Shown: positions 33,299 through 42,296 of the stretch, one piece after another | Layout: the number at the start of each line of letters is the position of its first letter | Position numbering within the stretch: position 1 is the first letter of the stretch | Notes under the pieces: generated by a model | The model's database searches: none | Seen by the model: the letters and a program-made list of their open reading frames with translations, nothing else | Told to the model about the DNA's origin: nothing | Assembly (NCBI GenBank): GCA_030374805.1 | Contig: JARGSG010000019.1 | Location: forward strand, 804,070 to 868,069 | Source: Gracilaria gracilis | Lineage: Eukaryota > Rhodophyta > Florideophyceae > Gracilariales > Gracilariaceae | Reading direction: 5' to 3' | DNA length: 64,000 bases | Translations under genes and position numbers: made by a program

Positions 33299-34336
33299 AT
33301 GGAACCGTCGTCGGAAGACACGCCGCTGGTGGCGACGAACGCTCCGCAGTCGGCGACGGAAAGGTTCTTGAAACGCATCAAGTCCAGAAGATATGACGCG
33401 TTCAGTCGGGTTTCCGAGCGCTTCAGAAAGGGCGACGGTAACGGTGAGGCAATCGAAGACGTGCTGCGTGACATTGAGAACTCGGAACGTCTGAATGGTC
33501 GCATGTTTATGGGGTCGGTGCTGGCTATCTTGTCGCATGTGGCGATTGGAATTATAATGCTATGGTGGTTGGAAGGGTGGTCGTTCTATGACGCGGCGTA
33601 CTTTTGCGTGGTGACGACGACTACGGTGGGGTATGGGGATATCACGCCGCAACGTAGCGTGTCAAAGGTGTTTGTGATCTACTATGTGATTGTGTCGATT
33701 GCAATCATCTCGACGTTGCTGGCGTTCGTGGTGGGCACGCTGATTGATCGACAAGAGGAGTTGCTACTCAACGCAATGGGCGGCAGCGACGAGGAAGAGG
33801 AGCCGCAGCAGACTGCAAGCGGTAGCTCAAGCGCACTGGACAAATCGGACGTGCACGAATTGGTAGTATCGGTAATATGGCTGCTGGCAATTCTCTCGAT
33901 CGGTGTGGTGGTGTTCGCAAGGATCGAGAAACTATCGCTGCTAAACGCGACGTACGTGACAATCATATCGGCGTCGACGGTGGGGTTTGGGGACCTGCAG
34001 CCGACGCAGAACGCGTCCAAGCTGATCATGACGGTGTGGCTGTGCTTTGCGACGATCTACGCGGCGAAGGTGGTGGGCGAGGTGGCCGGGGTGTTTGCAA
34101 AGCTGAAGCAAAAGGCGGCGACTCGGCGTCTGCTGGGCGCGACGATGGACATGAAGACGCTGATGCAGATGGACCAGGACCAGGACCGACGCGTGGACAA
34201 GGCGGAGTTCCTGGCGCAGATGCTGATCCGGACGGGCAAGGTGAGCGACGACGACGTGCAGGCGATCGTGAGGCGCTTCGAGGAGCTGGACAAGGACGAC
34301 AGCGGCTTCATCACGATGGACGAGGTGGCGCAGTAG
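33299..34336 (+). CDS. Two-pore-domain K+ channel with EF-hands (TPK-like), copy b
   Basis: The protein has 345 aa. The ATG at 33299 gives MEPSSEDTPLVA, which aligns with MESASEETPLMS of copy a, so it is preferred over the open codons upstream. Layout is the same as copy a: four membrane segments, filters TTVGYGD and TVGFGD, then a tail with two EF-hands. Here both loops are complete: the first has Asp at positions 1, 3 and 5 and Glu at 12 (MDQDQDRRVDKAEF), and the second reads LDKDDSGFITMDE. The gene ends right after the second EF-hand. Codon choice becomes much more GC-rich towards the 3' end than in copy a. The pair is a tandem duplication, and copy b is the better candidate for strong calcium control. 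Family role as for copy a. No introns. Confidence 0.92.
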   Translation: MEPSSEDTPLVATNAPQSATERFLKRIKSRRYDAFSRVSERFRKGDGNGEAIEDVLRDIENSERLNGRMFMGSVLAILSHVAIGIIMLWWLEGWSFYDAAYFCVVTTTTVGYGDITPQRSVSKVFVIYYVIVSIAIISTLLAFVVGTLIDRQEELLLNAMGGSDEEEEPQQTASGSSSALDKSDVHELVVSVIWLLAILSIGVVVFARIEKLSLLNATYVTIISASTVGFGDLQPTQNASKLIMTVWLCFATIYAAKVVGEVAGVFAKLKQKAATRRLLGATMDMKTLMQMDQDQDRRVDKAEFLAQMLIRTGKVSDDDVQAIVRRFEELDKDDSGFITMDEVAQ

Positions 34337-34568
34337 CGCGCGCGCGCAGCCGTAAGCGCTCAACGTGTAACCTCGCGCAACCCGAGTAAGTGCGCGCGCA
34401 AATCCGAAAAAGCGCGCGCGCACAGCCACGCGCGCGGCGGTGGCGCGCATGTAAAGCTTCGCGAAAGCACAGCGCCGACGCGCGCTGTCCCCGTCGGCTG
34501 CGCCGCACTTACGTCGCGCCCAACGCCCACTGTCACGTACGCAGCGCACGCCGCCACACACAACAAAC

Positions 34569-35672
34569 ATGAACTTTTCGGCCGTGTCACCGGACGCGCT
34601 GGACGCGCCGTCCGCTGCCACCCCCCCCACCAGTCCGCTGGCGGGCGGGCCGCCGCCCCCACCGCCGCCCCCACCGCCACCGCCACCACCGCAGCAGTCG
34701 CAGCAGCCGCAGCAGCCGCAGCCCTCTGTTACGCCGCCGCCGCCGCCGCGCCGCGATGAGCAGCCTGACCGCATCCACTACACCAACGAGGTACGTCGTG
34801 CCGTCTTGAGTGCTTGGCGTCGTTCCCCCTTCGCTCATTGCTCACCGACTGTTCCCTTCAGTTCCATGTGTACCGCAAGGCGCGAGCAAACGGCAACGGC
34901 ATCACCAAACGCGCGAGGTGCAACCATTGCAACGGCGATTGGGCGTAAGTTAAACACCCTCCAGCCGCGCCACGCCCTTGACACAGCACGCACTAACCAG
35001 TAAAAACACCGCAGCTACAACGAGACGCGCCTAAAACACCACATCATCGACCTTTACCGCGGCTGCCGCCGCGTGCCGCCCGAGATCCGCGAACGCATCC
35101 GCGCCGCCGACGAGCAAAACAACGCGTCTGCCAACGCCGCCGCCGTCGTGTCGTCCGCCGCCGCGGTAGCCGCCGCCGCCGCGCACGCCGCGCCGATACT
35201 GGGCGCACACATCTCGCCGCATCAACCGTTGCCGCCGGCGAAGCGTAAGCGCGAGGCGTCGCTAAGCGCCATGGCGCGCGCATCGTGCTCACCACAGCCG
35301 CTGCGCGCGGCGCCGGGCGTGGTGGCGCTTTCGGCCGAGCGCGGCGTGGGCGCGCAGCTTTGCGGCGGCGCCACGCACGACGTGCAGCCGAATGGCAGCG
35401 GCGCGGACGAGTCGTTGGTGAGGGTGGCGGTGGAGTTCTCTATGACGAGTGGCGGCTTGCTGCGCGCTACTTGGATCGCGTCGGAGCTGATTTCGGAGTT
35501 TCATCGCGAGATCTTGGACGTGGGGTTGATACCCAGGACGGCGGAGAACACGTTCAACATCTGGATTGGGGGGAAGATTGCGTGGTCAAGGGGCGTCGGA
35601 CAACCGCTACCGGATTATGATCATCTGCGACCGATCATTCGCAACCAGTGTTGTCAGGCGCCGTCTGTATAG
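34569..35672 (+). CDS. BED zinc finger fused to an Rdx (SelW/SelH-like) domain, spliced
   Basis: I read three exons: 34569-34790, 34862-34944 and 35015-35672, giving 320 aa. The introns are 71 and 70 bp, with GTACGT...TTCAG and GTAAGT...CGCAG ends and a CTAAC branch-like site near 34992. Residues about 20-70 are Pro/Gln-rich. A BED-type zinc finger spans the second splice junction: C94, C97, W101, H111, C119 (CNHCNGDWAYNETRLKHH). An Ala-rich and basic linker follows. Residues 237-313 resemble the Rdx fold of SelW/SelH proteins: VAVEFSMTSGGLLRA, then FNIWIGGKIAWSR and a final helix. The family's redox CxxC/CxxU is replaced by SMTS (S244, S247). A nuclear DNA-binding role is inferred from BED; redox activity is unlikely. 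The assignment of the C-terminal domain needs a profile search. Confidence 0.7.
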
Positions 35673-35681
35673 TATGGCAGT

Positions 35682-36470
35682 TTATTGTTGCGAGCGATGA
35701 TTAGCAGAGTGGTTGAGCGTTTGCTCCACCTTGTTGAGCGCGTCCATGTTTGCCTTGTGTAGCTCGTCGGCGTCGGACGGTAGCACCTGCTCTACGGCGT
35801 TCACCTCCGGCACGTAGTGTCGTAGCATGTTTTCCACCCCGCTCTTGAGCGTAATACTGCTGCTGGAGCACGTAGAACACGCGCCCTGCATCTCCAGCTG
35901 CACCGTGCCCGTGCCTTCGTCAAAGCCGCGGAACACAATACTGCCGCCGTCCTGTGCGACGGCCGGCTTGACGCGAGTCTCCAAAAGCTCCTTCACCATA
36001 GCCACCACCTCCGAGTCATCGTCGCTGATGACCGTATCCGCATCGCCAACCTCGTCGCCGTGCTGCACAATGACGTGCTCGTCGTCGGCGGCGAAAAAGT
36101 CCATGATGACGCCGAATACCTCGGGGCGCAGCGCGGCCCAGTCCAGATCGTCATGCTTGGTGACGGTGACAAAGTCGGAGCCGAAGAACACCGCGCGCAC
36201 GCCGTCGACGGCGAACAGCTTGCGCGCCAGCGGGCTGCGCGCCGCCGCGCGCAGCGACGGGAAGTCGGCCGTGCCCACGCCGCGCGGCATCACGGCGCGC
36301 CCGGGCAGAAACATCACCGCGTGCGCGTTGGGAGTCGGCTGCGTCTGGATGAACATGCTGCGCCACATGGGTAGGCGCGCCGCAGCTGCGCTTGCGCCGC
36401 CGCCCGCACCCGCACCCGCGGCCGCTCGCGCTCGCGCGCCGAACAGCGCGCGCGACAGCGGACGTAACAT
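35682..36470 (-). CDS. NFU1: NFU1, mitochondrial iron-sulfur cluster carrier, 262 aa
   Basis: The start is ATG 36470. Residues 1-35 are Arg/Ala-rich without acidic residues, fitting a mitochondrial presequence. The Nfu N-terminal domain starts at about 38 (MFIQTQPTPNAHAVMFLPG). The NifU-like C-terminal domain starts near 160 (VKPAVAQDGGSIVFRGF) and carries the cluster-binding C198-x-x-C201 in QGACSTCSSS. By family, NFU1 passes [4Fe-4S] clusters to targets such as lipoyl synthase and complex I/II subunits. Length and domain order are normal. The stop codon (TAA) lies 9 bp from the stop of the convergent BED-Rdx gene, so the 3' ends of the transcripts must overlap or abut. The 5' side is divergent from the RING-H2 gene. 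No introns. Confidence 0.95.
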   Translation of the reverse strand: MLRPLSRALFGARARAAAGAGAGGGASAAAARLPMWRSMFIQTQPTPNAHAVMFLPGRAVMPRGVGTADFPSLRAAARSPLARKLFAVDGVRAVFFGSDFVTVTKHDDLDWAALRPEVFGVIMDFFAADDEHVIVQHGDEVGDADTVISDDDSEVVAMVKELLETRVKPAVAQDGGSIVFRGFDEGTGTVQLEMQGACSTCSSSSITLKSGVENMLRHYVPEVNAVEQVLPSDADELHKANMDALNKVEQTLNHSANHRSQQ

Positions 36471-36789
36471 TTGCCGCCGCTTCTCTCACGCCGCACCCGC
36501 ACGCGTGCCAGCGTCGGCATGGCGGGGCGGGGGCGCCGCGCTCGTATCTAAAGGTTACACCGCGTGTGATGCGCCAGCGATGCGGCGGCGGCGGCGGCCA
36601 CAGCGCGCGCTGACGCGTGTCCAGCGCCACGCCACGCCGAGCGCACCGCACCCTCCACAGCGCGGCGTGCGCCACCGCGCCGCACGCGCCGTCGCGATCA
36701 TATGCAAGCGACATTGCGCTTCACCCGCGCCTCCTTCGCTGCAAGCCCCATCGGCTCCACCGCGTTCGTTTCGCGCAGCCGCCGCCGCA
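36471..36789. promoter_or_regulatory. Shared upstream region of NFU1 and the RING-H2 gene
   Basis: These 319 bp separate two divergent start codons and are very GC-rich. No clear TATA box was seen. It must contain both promoters, possibly a bidirectional one, which is inferred from layout only. Confidence 0.5.
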
Positions 36790-38094
36790 ATGAGCATCCA
36801 GGCGCAGATAGACGCCGACGCCGCGCTGGCGCGCCGCCTCCAAGAAGAGGAGTTCGCGTCACAGCTCCCGCACATGCACTGGGCGCCGTCGCCGCCCTCA
36901 CCGCCGCCGCCGCAGAGGCCGAGGCCGCCACCTACGCTCGCGCGCACCGACCGACAGCCCCCTCCTCCGCTCGCGCGCACCGACCGACAGCCCCCGCCTC
37001 CGCTTGCGCGCACCGACCGACAGCCGTCGTATCCGCAGCCCACGCGCGAATGGCCGCAGCCCGCTTCGGCCGCGCCGCCCGCCGCCGCCGCGCGTGAGGC
37101 GCGCTTCCCGTTCGTGCCGCCGCGCGCGTCATTCGGCGCCGCCGACGTGCTCACCGACCTGTTCCGCCACATTGCCGAGTCCAGCGACGGCCGTCGCACG
37201 CCCGCCACGGACGGGTTGTCCGACCTGGGCGACTTTCCAGGCAGTGCGTACGTGCCGCGCGACCAGTTTCGACGACGTGCTGCGCCCACCGCCGCCGCCT
37301 ATCCGGGCGCCGCGGGCGCGCCGCCGCCGTCCATGAGAACGCGCCGCGCCGCGTCGGCCGGCAGTTCGGCCGACGGTATGCTCAACTCCATTCTGCAGGA
37401 GACGTTTGGACGCATGGACGACGGCATGTTTGCAGCTGGCGGCGGCTTTGCCGTCACGCCGGATGGCGTGCAGTTCGAGCATGTGCGCACGCCCGGTGGC
37501 GCGCGTGTCACCTTTACGCATGAGCGCAGTACCAGGCCGCGAGGCGGTGCTGCACGCGCTGGTGCTGGCAGCGATGCCGGCCGCGCCAGAATGAATCAGC
37601 ATCAGCAGCATGGCGCGCGCGTGCACTTCGGCGAGGCGGGCGATATGATGAACCTGTTATTCTCTGGCACGTTCGGCCCACTCACGGGTATGGGCGCGGG
37701 CGCTGCGGGCGGTGGTACGTTTGGTGATTGGTTCCGGTCAATGATGCCGGGTGGCTTGGATGGCGGCGAGACTTATGAGGATTGGTTAAACGTGATTGAG
37801 CGCATGGGTGGCAACGTGAATCGTGGTGGCACTGAGGCGGAGATTGACCAGCTGCCGACGCATAGCTTTGAGGCGGAGGCGCAGAGCGCCGACGACACGG
37901 ACGGCGAGGAGAAGTGCGCCATTTGTCTGGGCGAGTACGAAAAGGGCGAGCAGGTCAAGGTGCTGCCGTGCGCGCATCGCTTCCACGCCGAGTGCGTGGA
38001 CCAGTGGCTGAGGGTGAATAGGATATGCCCGTTTTGCAAGCAGAGCATCCGCGATGGCGATGGCGCGCGAGGGAGGCGCCAGTCATCGGCTTGA
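36790..38094 (+). CDS. RING-H2 E3 ubiquitin ligase-like protein, 434 aa
   Basis: The frame is open far upstream, but the first sensible ATG is 36790 (MSIQAQIDADAALARRLQEE), because the upstream part is antisense to NFU1. Residues 7-20 (ADAALARRLQEEEF) resemble a ubiquitin-binding helix of the kind seen in RING proteins. Next is a Pro-rich stretch with three copies of LARTDRQPPPP-type repeats. A long Gly/Ala/Arg-rich linker follows, with motifs FGRMDDGMFAAGGGF and MNLLFSGTFGPLTG. The C-terminal RING-H2 finger covers 376-416 (CAICLGEY ... CAHRFHAECVDQWL ... CPFCKQ), with His at both central positions. By family it would transfer ubiquitin from an E2 enzyme. No membrane segment is evident, and its targets are unknown. 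GC content and low-complexity content are much higher than in the genes before 34 kb. Confidence 0.9.
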   Translation: MSIQAQIDADAALARRLQEEEFASQLPHMHWAPSPPSPPPPQRPRPPPTLARTDRQPPPPLARTDRQPPPPLARTDRQPSYPQPTREWPQPASAAPPAAAAREARFPFVPPRASFGAADVLTDLFRHIAESSDGRRTPATDGLSDLGDFPGSAYVPRDQFRRRAAPTAAAYPGAAGAPPPSMRTRRAASAGSSADGMLNSILQETFGRMDDGMFAAGGGFAVTPDGVQFEHVRTPGGARVTFTHERSTRPRGGAARAGAGSDAGRARMNQHQQHGARVHFGEAGDMMNLLFSGTFGPLTGMGAGAAGGGTFGDWFRSMMPGGLDGGETYEDWLNVIERMGGNVNRGGTEAEIDQLPTHSFEAEAQSADDTDGEEKCAICLGEYEKGEQVKVLPCAHRFHAECVDQWLRVNRICPFCKQSIRDGDGARGRRQSSA

Positions 38095-39881
38095 ACTGTT
38101 GACGACGAGGGAGACCGTGCTGCCTGTGTAGCTTCTGTAAAAACGTCCACACTGTACTGCTACCTTCGTACACTCCACGAAATTTCTATACCTCGAGACG
38201 CCGATCCAACCAATGCCTCGAGAACTGACTCCCTAGGACAAAGATACTTTCTGAGCAGCAGGGCAGACCGTAGACCATAGTGTAGATAAAAGGGCGTTAG
38301 CATACGCGCAGCAAATTCAGAGCGCAGACACAAATAGAAGACGAAGTTTATATATAACGGCGAAAATTTAAAACTGCATAAAACAAGAAAACAACATAGA
38401 ATAGCCTACTACAGTCAGCGAAATTTAGATACCTCGAAAAAGTTGAGAGCGGTTTAACCCCTGATGCTTTGCGATACATCACTCCGAGCGTCGGGTCCGA
38501 GCGAAGCAAGGCCCGATATATTGTGCCGAGGTGCGCTTTTTCCTGGCGAGCCGCCGGTTGATACCTTGCTTGTCACTCCGGTCCTAAACCACTGTCCGCC
38601 TCCGCAACGGAGCACAATCGCACGTACTTGACTGCTTCAACGCTGCCGAAAAAGCGAGCGCTACTACCACACTCCGTTGAACGTTTGGTCTTGTGCTACG
38701 AGCCGTATCAACAAGCCTTACCGCTATTGCTTTAGCATCCGGCTCCATCCATATTAAGCACGTCACCACCCTCCTCTTTTTTGCACCGCCACCACCACCG
38801 CCTCTGCATTCAACTTCATTTCCATCGGCTTCGCCCTTCCTTTCATCAATAGTATTCTTTCTAGCTCTGGCATGCTCACGGCCTCCGACTGTAGCTTGTT
38901 ACTCTTTCAACCTCCGCATCTAGTTCGTCACTCCTTCAGCCTCGGCCTTCGGTGCATCCTTCGTATCGACTTCTGTCGGGCCTCATTCGCCCGCGACAGG
39001 GAACGCAGTGGTTGTGATGGAGTGTAAAATGCTCCGTGCCATGCGACAACACGCGCCATTGACATACAGCGGATCCTGGAGATCAGTGGGCTCTGAGATT
39101 GAAACTATAATGAACCGAGAAAGTTTGAAGATGGCTGCGGCGCGCTACCAACTTTCACTACATCTTCGATTACAATTTTCATGTCGCCGTCAGCACTTCT
39201 TCTCTCGCGTCGGCCCCTCTACTGCAGTTGAACTGTCTTAAGCTTGTTCTCGCCTGGTCTGAAATCAACAACCGAAGAATGTACTGGCTTTGTTCGAGAA
39301 TGAAATCAGAGTTGCGAGTGGTGTGAAGACGTAAATGGATGACCTGGCTGTGACTTAGTCTTTTGTTGCTGTTGCATGCTATTTTCTCGGTGCAGACTGG
39401 TTTTCAGAACAGTATTGGTTACTTATTATCATTGTACGGAATTACATTTCTATTATGGAAGAAGGCAACATCGATAAGGCATTCAGGCACTACGAAGATC
39501 AACTTGTGGTGATAAAGACAGCCCAGGTTATCGTGAGAAGTTGGAGATAGCTAATCAGCCGGCTACGCAAAGTCTTGGATCAATGTCTACTACCGGTTTG
39601 GACGCGGGAATACCGGACCTTGATATGGGCCACAGCGCGTAATGGAATGGACCGGGGGTTTGAACTGTCTGTGTTATTTGAATACTGTCTTTGTTATTGT
39701 GATACGACCAGAAACAAACCTATTTTGTAAATAAAATATTGAGGACCGCTCGAGGTTATTTGGTATGCCCCCAGTTCATAATATCAGATATTGGTTTAGG
39801 ACCTGGGTGACAAAACAGTAGGTACTCAGTGAGTAGTACTACTCACACAAAGCCATTGAGAAGATATGATAAACACAACCA
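38095..39881. other. Intergenic; Tc1-end fragment and a possible 3' exon
   Basis: About 38340-38370 (ACGAAGTTTATATATAACGG...GAAAATTTAAAAC) resembles the left end of the Tc1 copy at 39882 and may be a small remnant. At 39453-39648 two overlapping frames look coding (MEEGNIDKAFRHYEDQLV, then GYREKLEIANQPATQSLGS, ending DLDMGHSA and a TAA). They are followed by AATAAA at about 39730. This could be the last exon of an unrecognised plus-strand gene or a relic. Nothing else is supported. Confidence 0.3.
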
Positions 39882-41107
39882 ACGAAGTTTATTTATATCT
39901 ACGAAATTTTATAACAGCAAACGCAGTAAATTCTAATTAACTTAGACTCAGTAGCCTGTCATGGCTCCCTTTTTCTCTATGACAGGTATTAAACGCTGTG
40001 GAATAGATTCGTAGAGATTTTCCAGCATTTCGAAAGGAATGCTTTCCGATATATCACCAACCCGATTGGCAAGTTCTTCTACAGTGTGGAACTGCCTATG
40101 ACCTTCATAGACCTTCCTAGCCAGCCAAGCCCAGACATTTTCGATAACATTAATGTCTAGGCTCTTTGCTGGCCAGTCTAAAACCTCCACCTGATTGTTC
40201 TGAAGCCACTTTTTTGTAGCATTTGCACGATGGGCACTAGCCCCATCGTGCATAAACACCCAGTTCTCACCTACTGCCGCAGCTGCAAAAGGTAAAAGAT
40301 CACTGGATAGAGTCTTGACATACAATGTAGCATTCATATTACCATCAACCGCTACGATATTACCACGCCCATAGTAAGAAATAGCAGCCCAAACCATAAC
40401 ATATTTTCCCCCTTTGCTGACGTTGCCAAAAAATTTCCGGTTCCTTTCTCAGATCATGCCATTAGTGTGCCAGACCATCAGGACCATCTAAATTGAACTT
40501 ATTTTCGTCGGAGAAGATGACTCTTTCCCAATCAACTGCACCCTATACAGGCTTTTCCCTCGCCCATTTTATACGATTTGTTTTATGTTTCTGCGTCATA
40601 TAAATTCTTTTCTTCATTCTCTTGTACTTCAAGTACGGAACTTCTCTTAGGATCCGTTGAACGCGACTAACTCCTATATCCAAACCATATTTTTTCTGTA
40701 CTTCAGATGCAGAAGACTGACGCAATATTACATCTCGGATGATGGCCCTTTCAGTCGTTTTAATAATCTTCTTGTTCCTTGGATTCCATTTCTTCTTTTG
40801 GCAAGGTTTTGGGCGCATCAGAAACAGCTGCACAGTTGTGCGGGGTCGTCCAATGACTTTTGCAATTTCTGTGTTGCTCATTCCGTGGAAATTGTGAGCT
40901 ATGATTTGTGCCTTTTCAACGGCTGATAAGACTTTTCCTCGAGGCATAGTTGGAACGATGGAGGAATTTAAGGTGTAGATTATGGAAGTGGAGAGCATTC
41001 CATGATACCTTGCACAGTTATAGAACTGTGTAGCCTCTAGATGCGCGCGAGTTTCAGTTTGAACTGAACTGATGGTAAAAAATTTCGCTGATATAAAGAA
41101 CTTTCGT
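39882..41107 (-). mobile_element. Tc1/mariner element 1
   Basis: The left end ACGAAGTTTATTTATATCTA (39882) and the right end, whose reverse complement is ACGAAAGTTCTTTATATCAG (41107), form imperfect TIRs of about 30 bp. They enclose a single transposase gene. Confidence 0.75.
39948..40947 (-). pseudogene. Tc1-type DD34E transposase, one stop and one frameshift
   Basis: The start is ATG 40947 (MPRGKVLSAVEKAQIIAHNF). A paired-type helix-turn-helix N-terminus follows (MSNTEIAKVIGRPRTTVQLF). Catalytic residues are D in VIFSDENKFNL (about 40515), D in WVFMHDGASAHRA, and E in SLDINVIENVWAW exactly 34 residues later, so it is DD34E. Between 40397 and 40542 the frame has a TAA (in LAH*WHDL) and a one-base shift before VSKGGKYVMVWAA. 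The C-terminus ends MTGY then TGA. An active Tc1 transposase would cut the TIRs and insert at TA; this copy is not expected to work. Confidence 0.85.
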
Positions 41108-41236
41108 CTTTTGTTTTATAAGTCATAAAGAGTGGCTATTACAGGACAGTGTAAGAATATCTCCAGGTACTGTACCAGTGCCTTGCTTTCGTGATGTTCC
41201 CTTTATATTTGTAGATTTAAACCGGGTTTTGGTGTA

Positions 41237-41376
41237 CGGACGTATTTCTGAAAGAGATATATAAATTTCGCTGAGTGTAGTAGCCCGTCATTCCTCCCTT
41301 CTCCACTAACTCTACAGTAATCAGACGCTTAGGCAGAGACCTGTAAAGATTTTCCACCAGCCGTTCTGGCATTTCA
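41237..41376 (-). pseudogene. C-terminal fragment of Tc1 transposase 2
   Basis: The minus strand from 41376 reads EMPERLVENLYRSLPKRLIT then KGGMTGY. This matches the end of the transposase of element 1 (EMLENLYESIPQRLIPV...MTGY). It is cut at 41376 by the 5' LTR of gypsy element 2. Confidence 0.75.
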
Positions 41377-42186
41377 TGAAGTGCAACGCCGTCCTTGAGG
41401 GATTCCCATGACTTAGTTATTTCCGACATGTCGGCTGGGTTAATTATGACTACATACGATGGCCACGTTGGTGGATGGGACACGTGGGACACGGCAGAGT
41501 CCAAGAGGTTGGCACAGCATGGCTGGTAATTCTGCACTCTTTATGGGGGTATTCTAGATTATTATGGTATTTGCCGTCAGTACGGGAGGCGAGCTACACT
41601 ACTTAGTGCGCCGGCAACTCTGCCGTCGCACCCAGTAAACCTCCCCCAACCAGGGTTTTGGCTCTAGACTGCTTCGCCTTCGGCGGTACTCAACTCTTCC
41701 TTGGAGGGATATCCCGTAGTCTACGGACTGTCTATCCTCCCTGCATCCCCTAAACGAACCCCCTATTGGGAGTATTTACCAATCGCTGTCGCGTTCGCCC
41801 TTGTATAAGGTTTCCACCGGCTTTGCCGTATCCTTAACCACATCTTGTGGACTCCCCTTTTCCTTTTCTTTCCTTTCCTTTTCTTTCCTTTCCCTTTTTC
41901 CCCTTGCTTTTGGGTGGTTACTCCGCCACTCGCAGCCTGTGCTGACACCGCGTCGCACTCGCCACACTGTAAACACTTCGCCTCCTTGGTGGATAACACA
42001 CACACGCCGCTCACGCGGAATACCTTCTTGTCTCACCTTCCTACGCTCGTCGTGAAGGGTGAACTCGGCCTTACACCCCGACTTAGTCGTGTCATCCCTG
42101 GAAAAGTTCTGCTTGCTGTGCTACCTCGTGTGAGGAAGATCCCGAACGTCTTCGTGGTTCTTTCCCCATTGGGGCATTGCACTACA
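41377..42186 (+). repeat. 5' LTR of gypsy element 2
   Basis: 810 bp, TGAAGTGCAA ... TTGCACTACA. Contains a CTTTTCCTTTTCTTTCC-type pyrimidine repeat near 41860 that is shorter in the 3' LTR. Confidence 0.9.
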
Positions 42187-42296
42187 AACTGGTCTCCCGA
42201 CCTAGAAAATTTTTGGTGTGTTGCTTTCCCTCTTTGAGGTGACTTATCTACTTTTCTGGAAGATTCCGTGTTTCTCCCGTTGAACGCTTCTTACCG

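Noticed and set aside
33877..34774. Long GC-rich frames antisense or out of frame to K+ channel copy b (170 and 277 codons)
   Set aside because: They are low-complexity Arg/Gly/Ala translations of GC-rich coding sequence and overlap a gene with clear motifs.
35827..36789. Upstream extension of the RING-H2 frame by about 320 codons
   Set aside because: It is antisense to NFU1 and Ser/Ala/Arg-rich; the protein-like N-terminus begins at the ATG at 36790.
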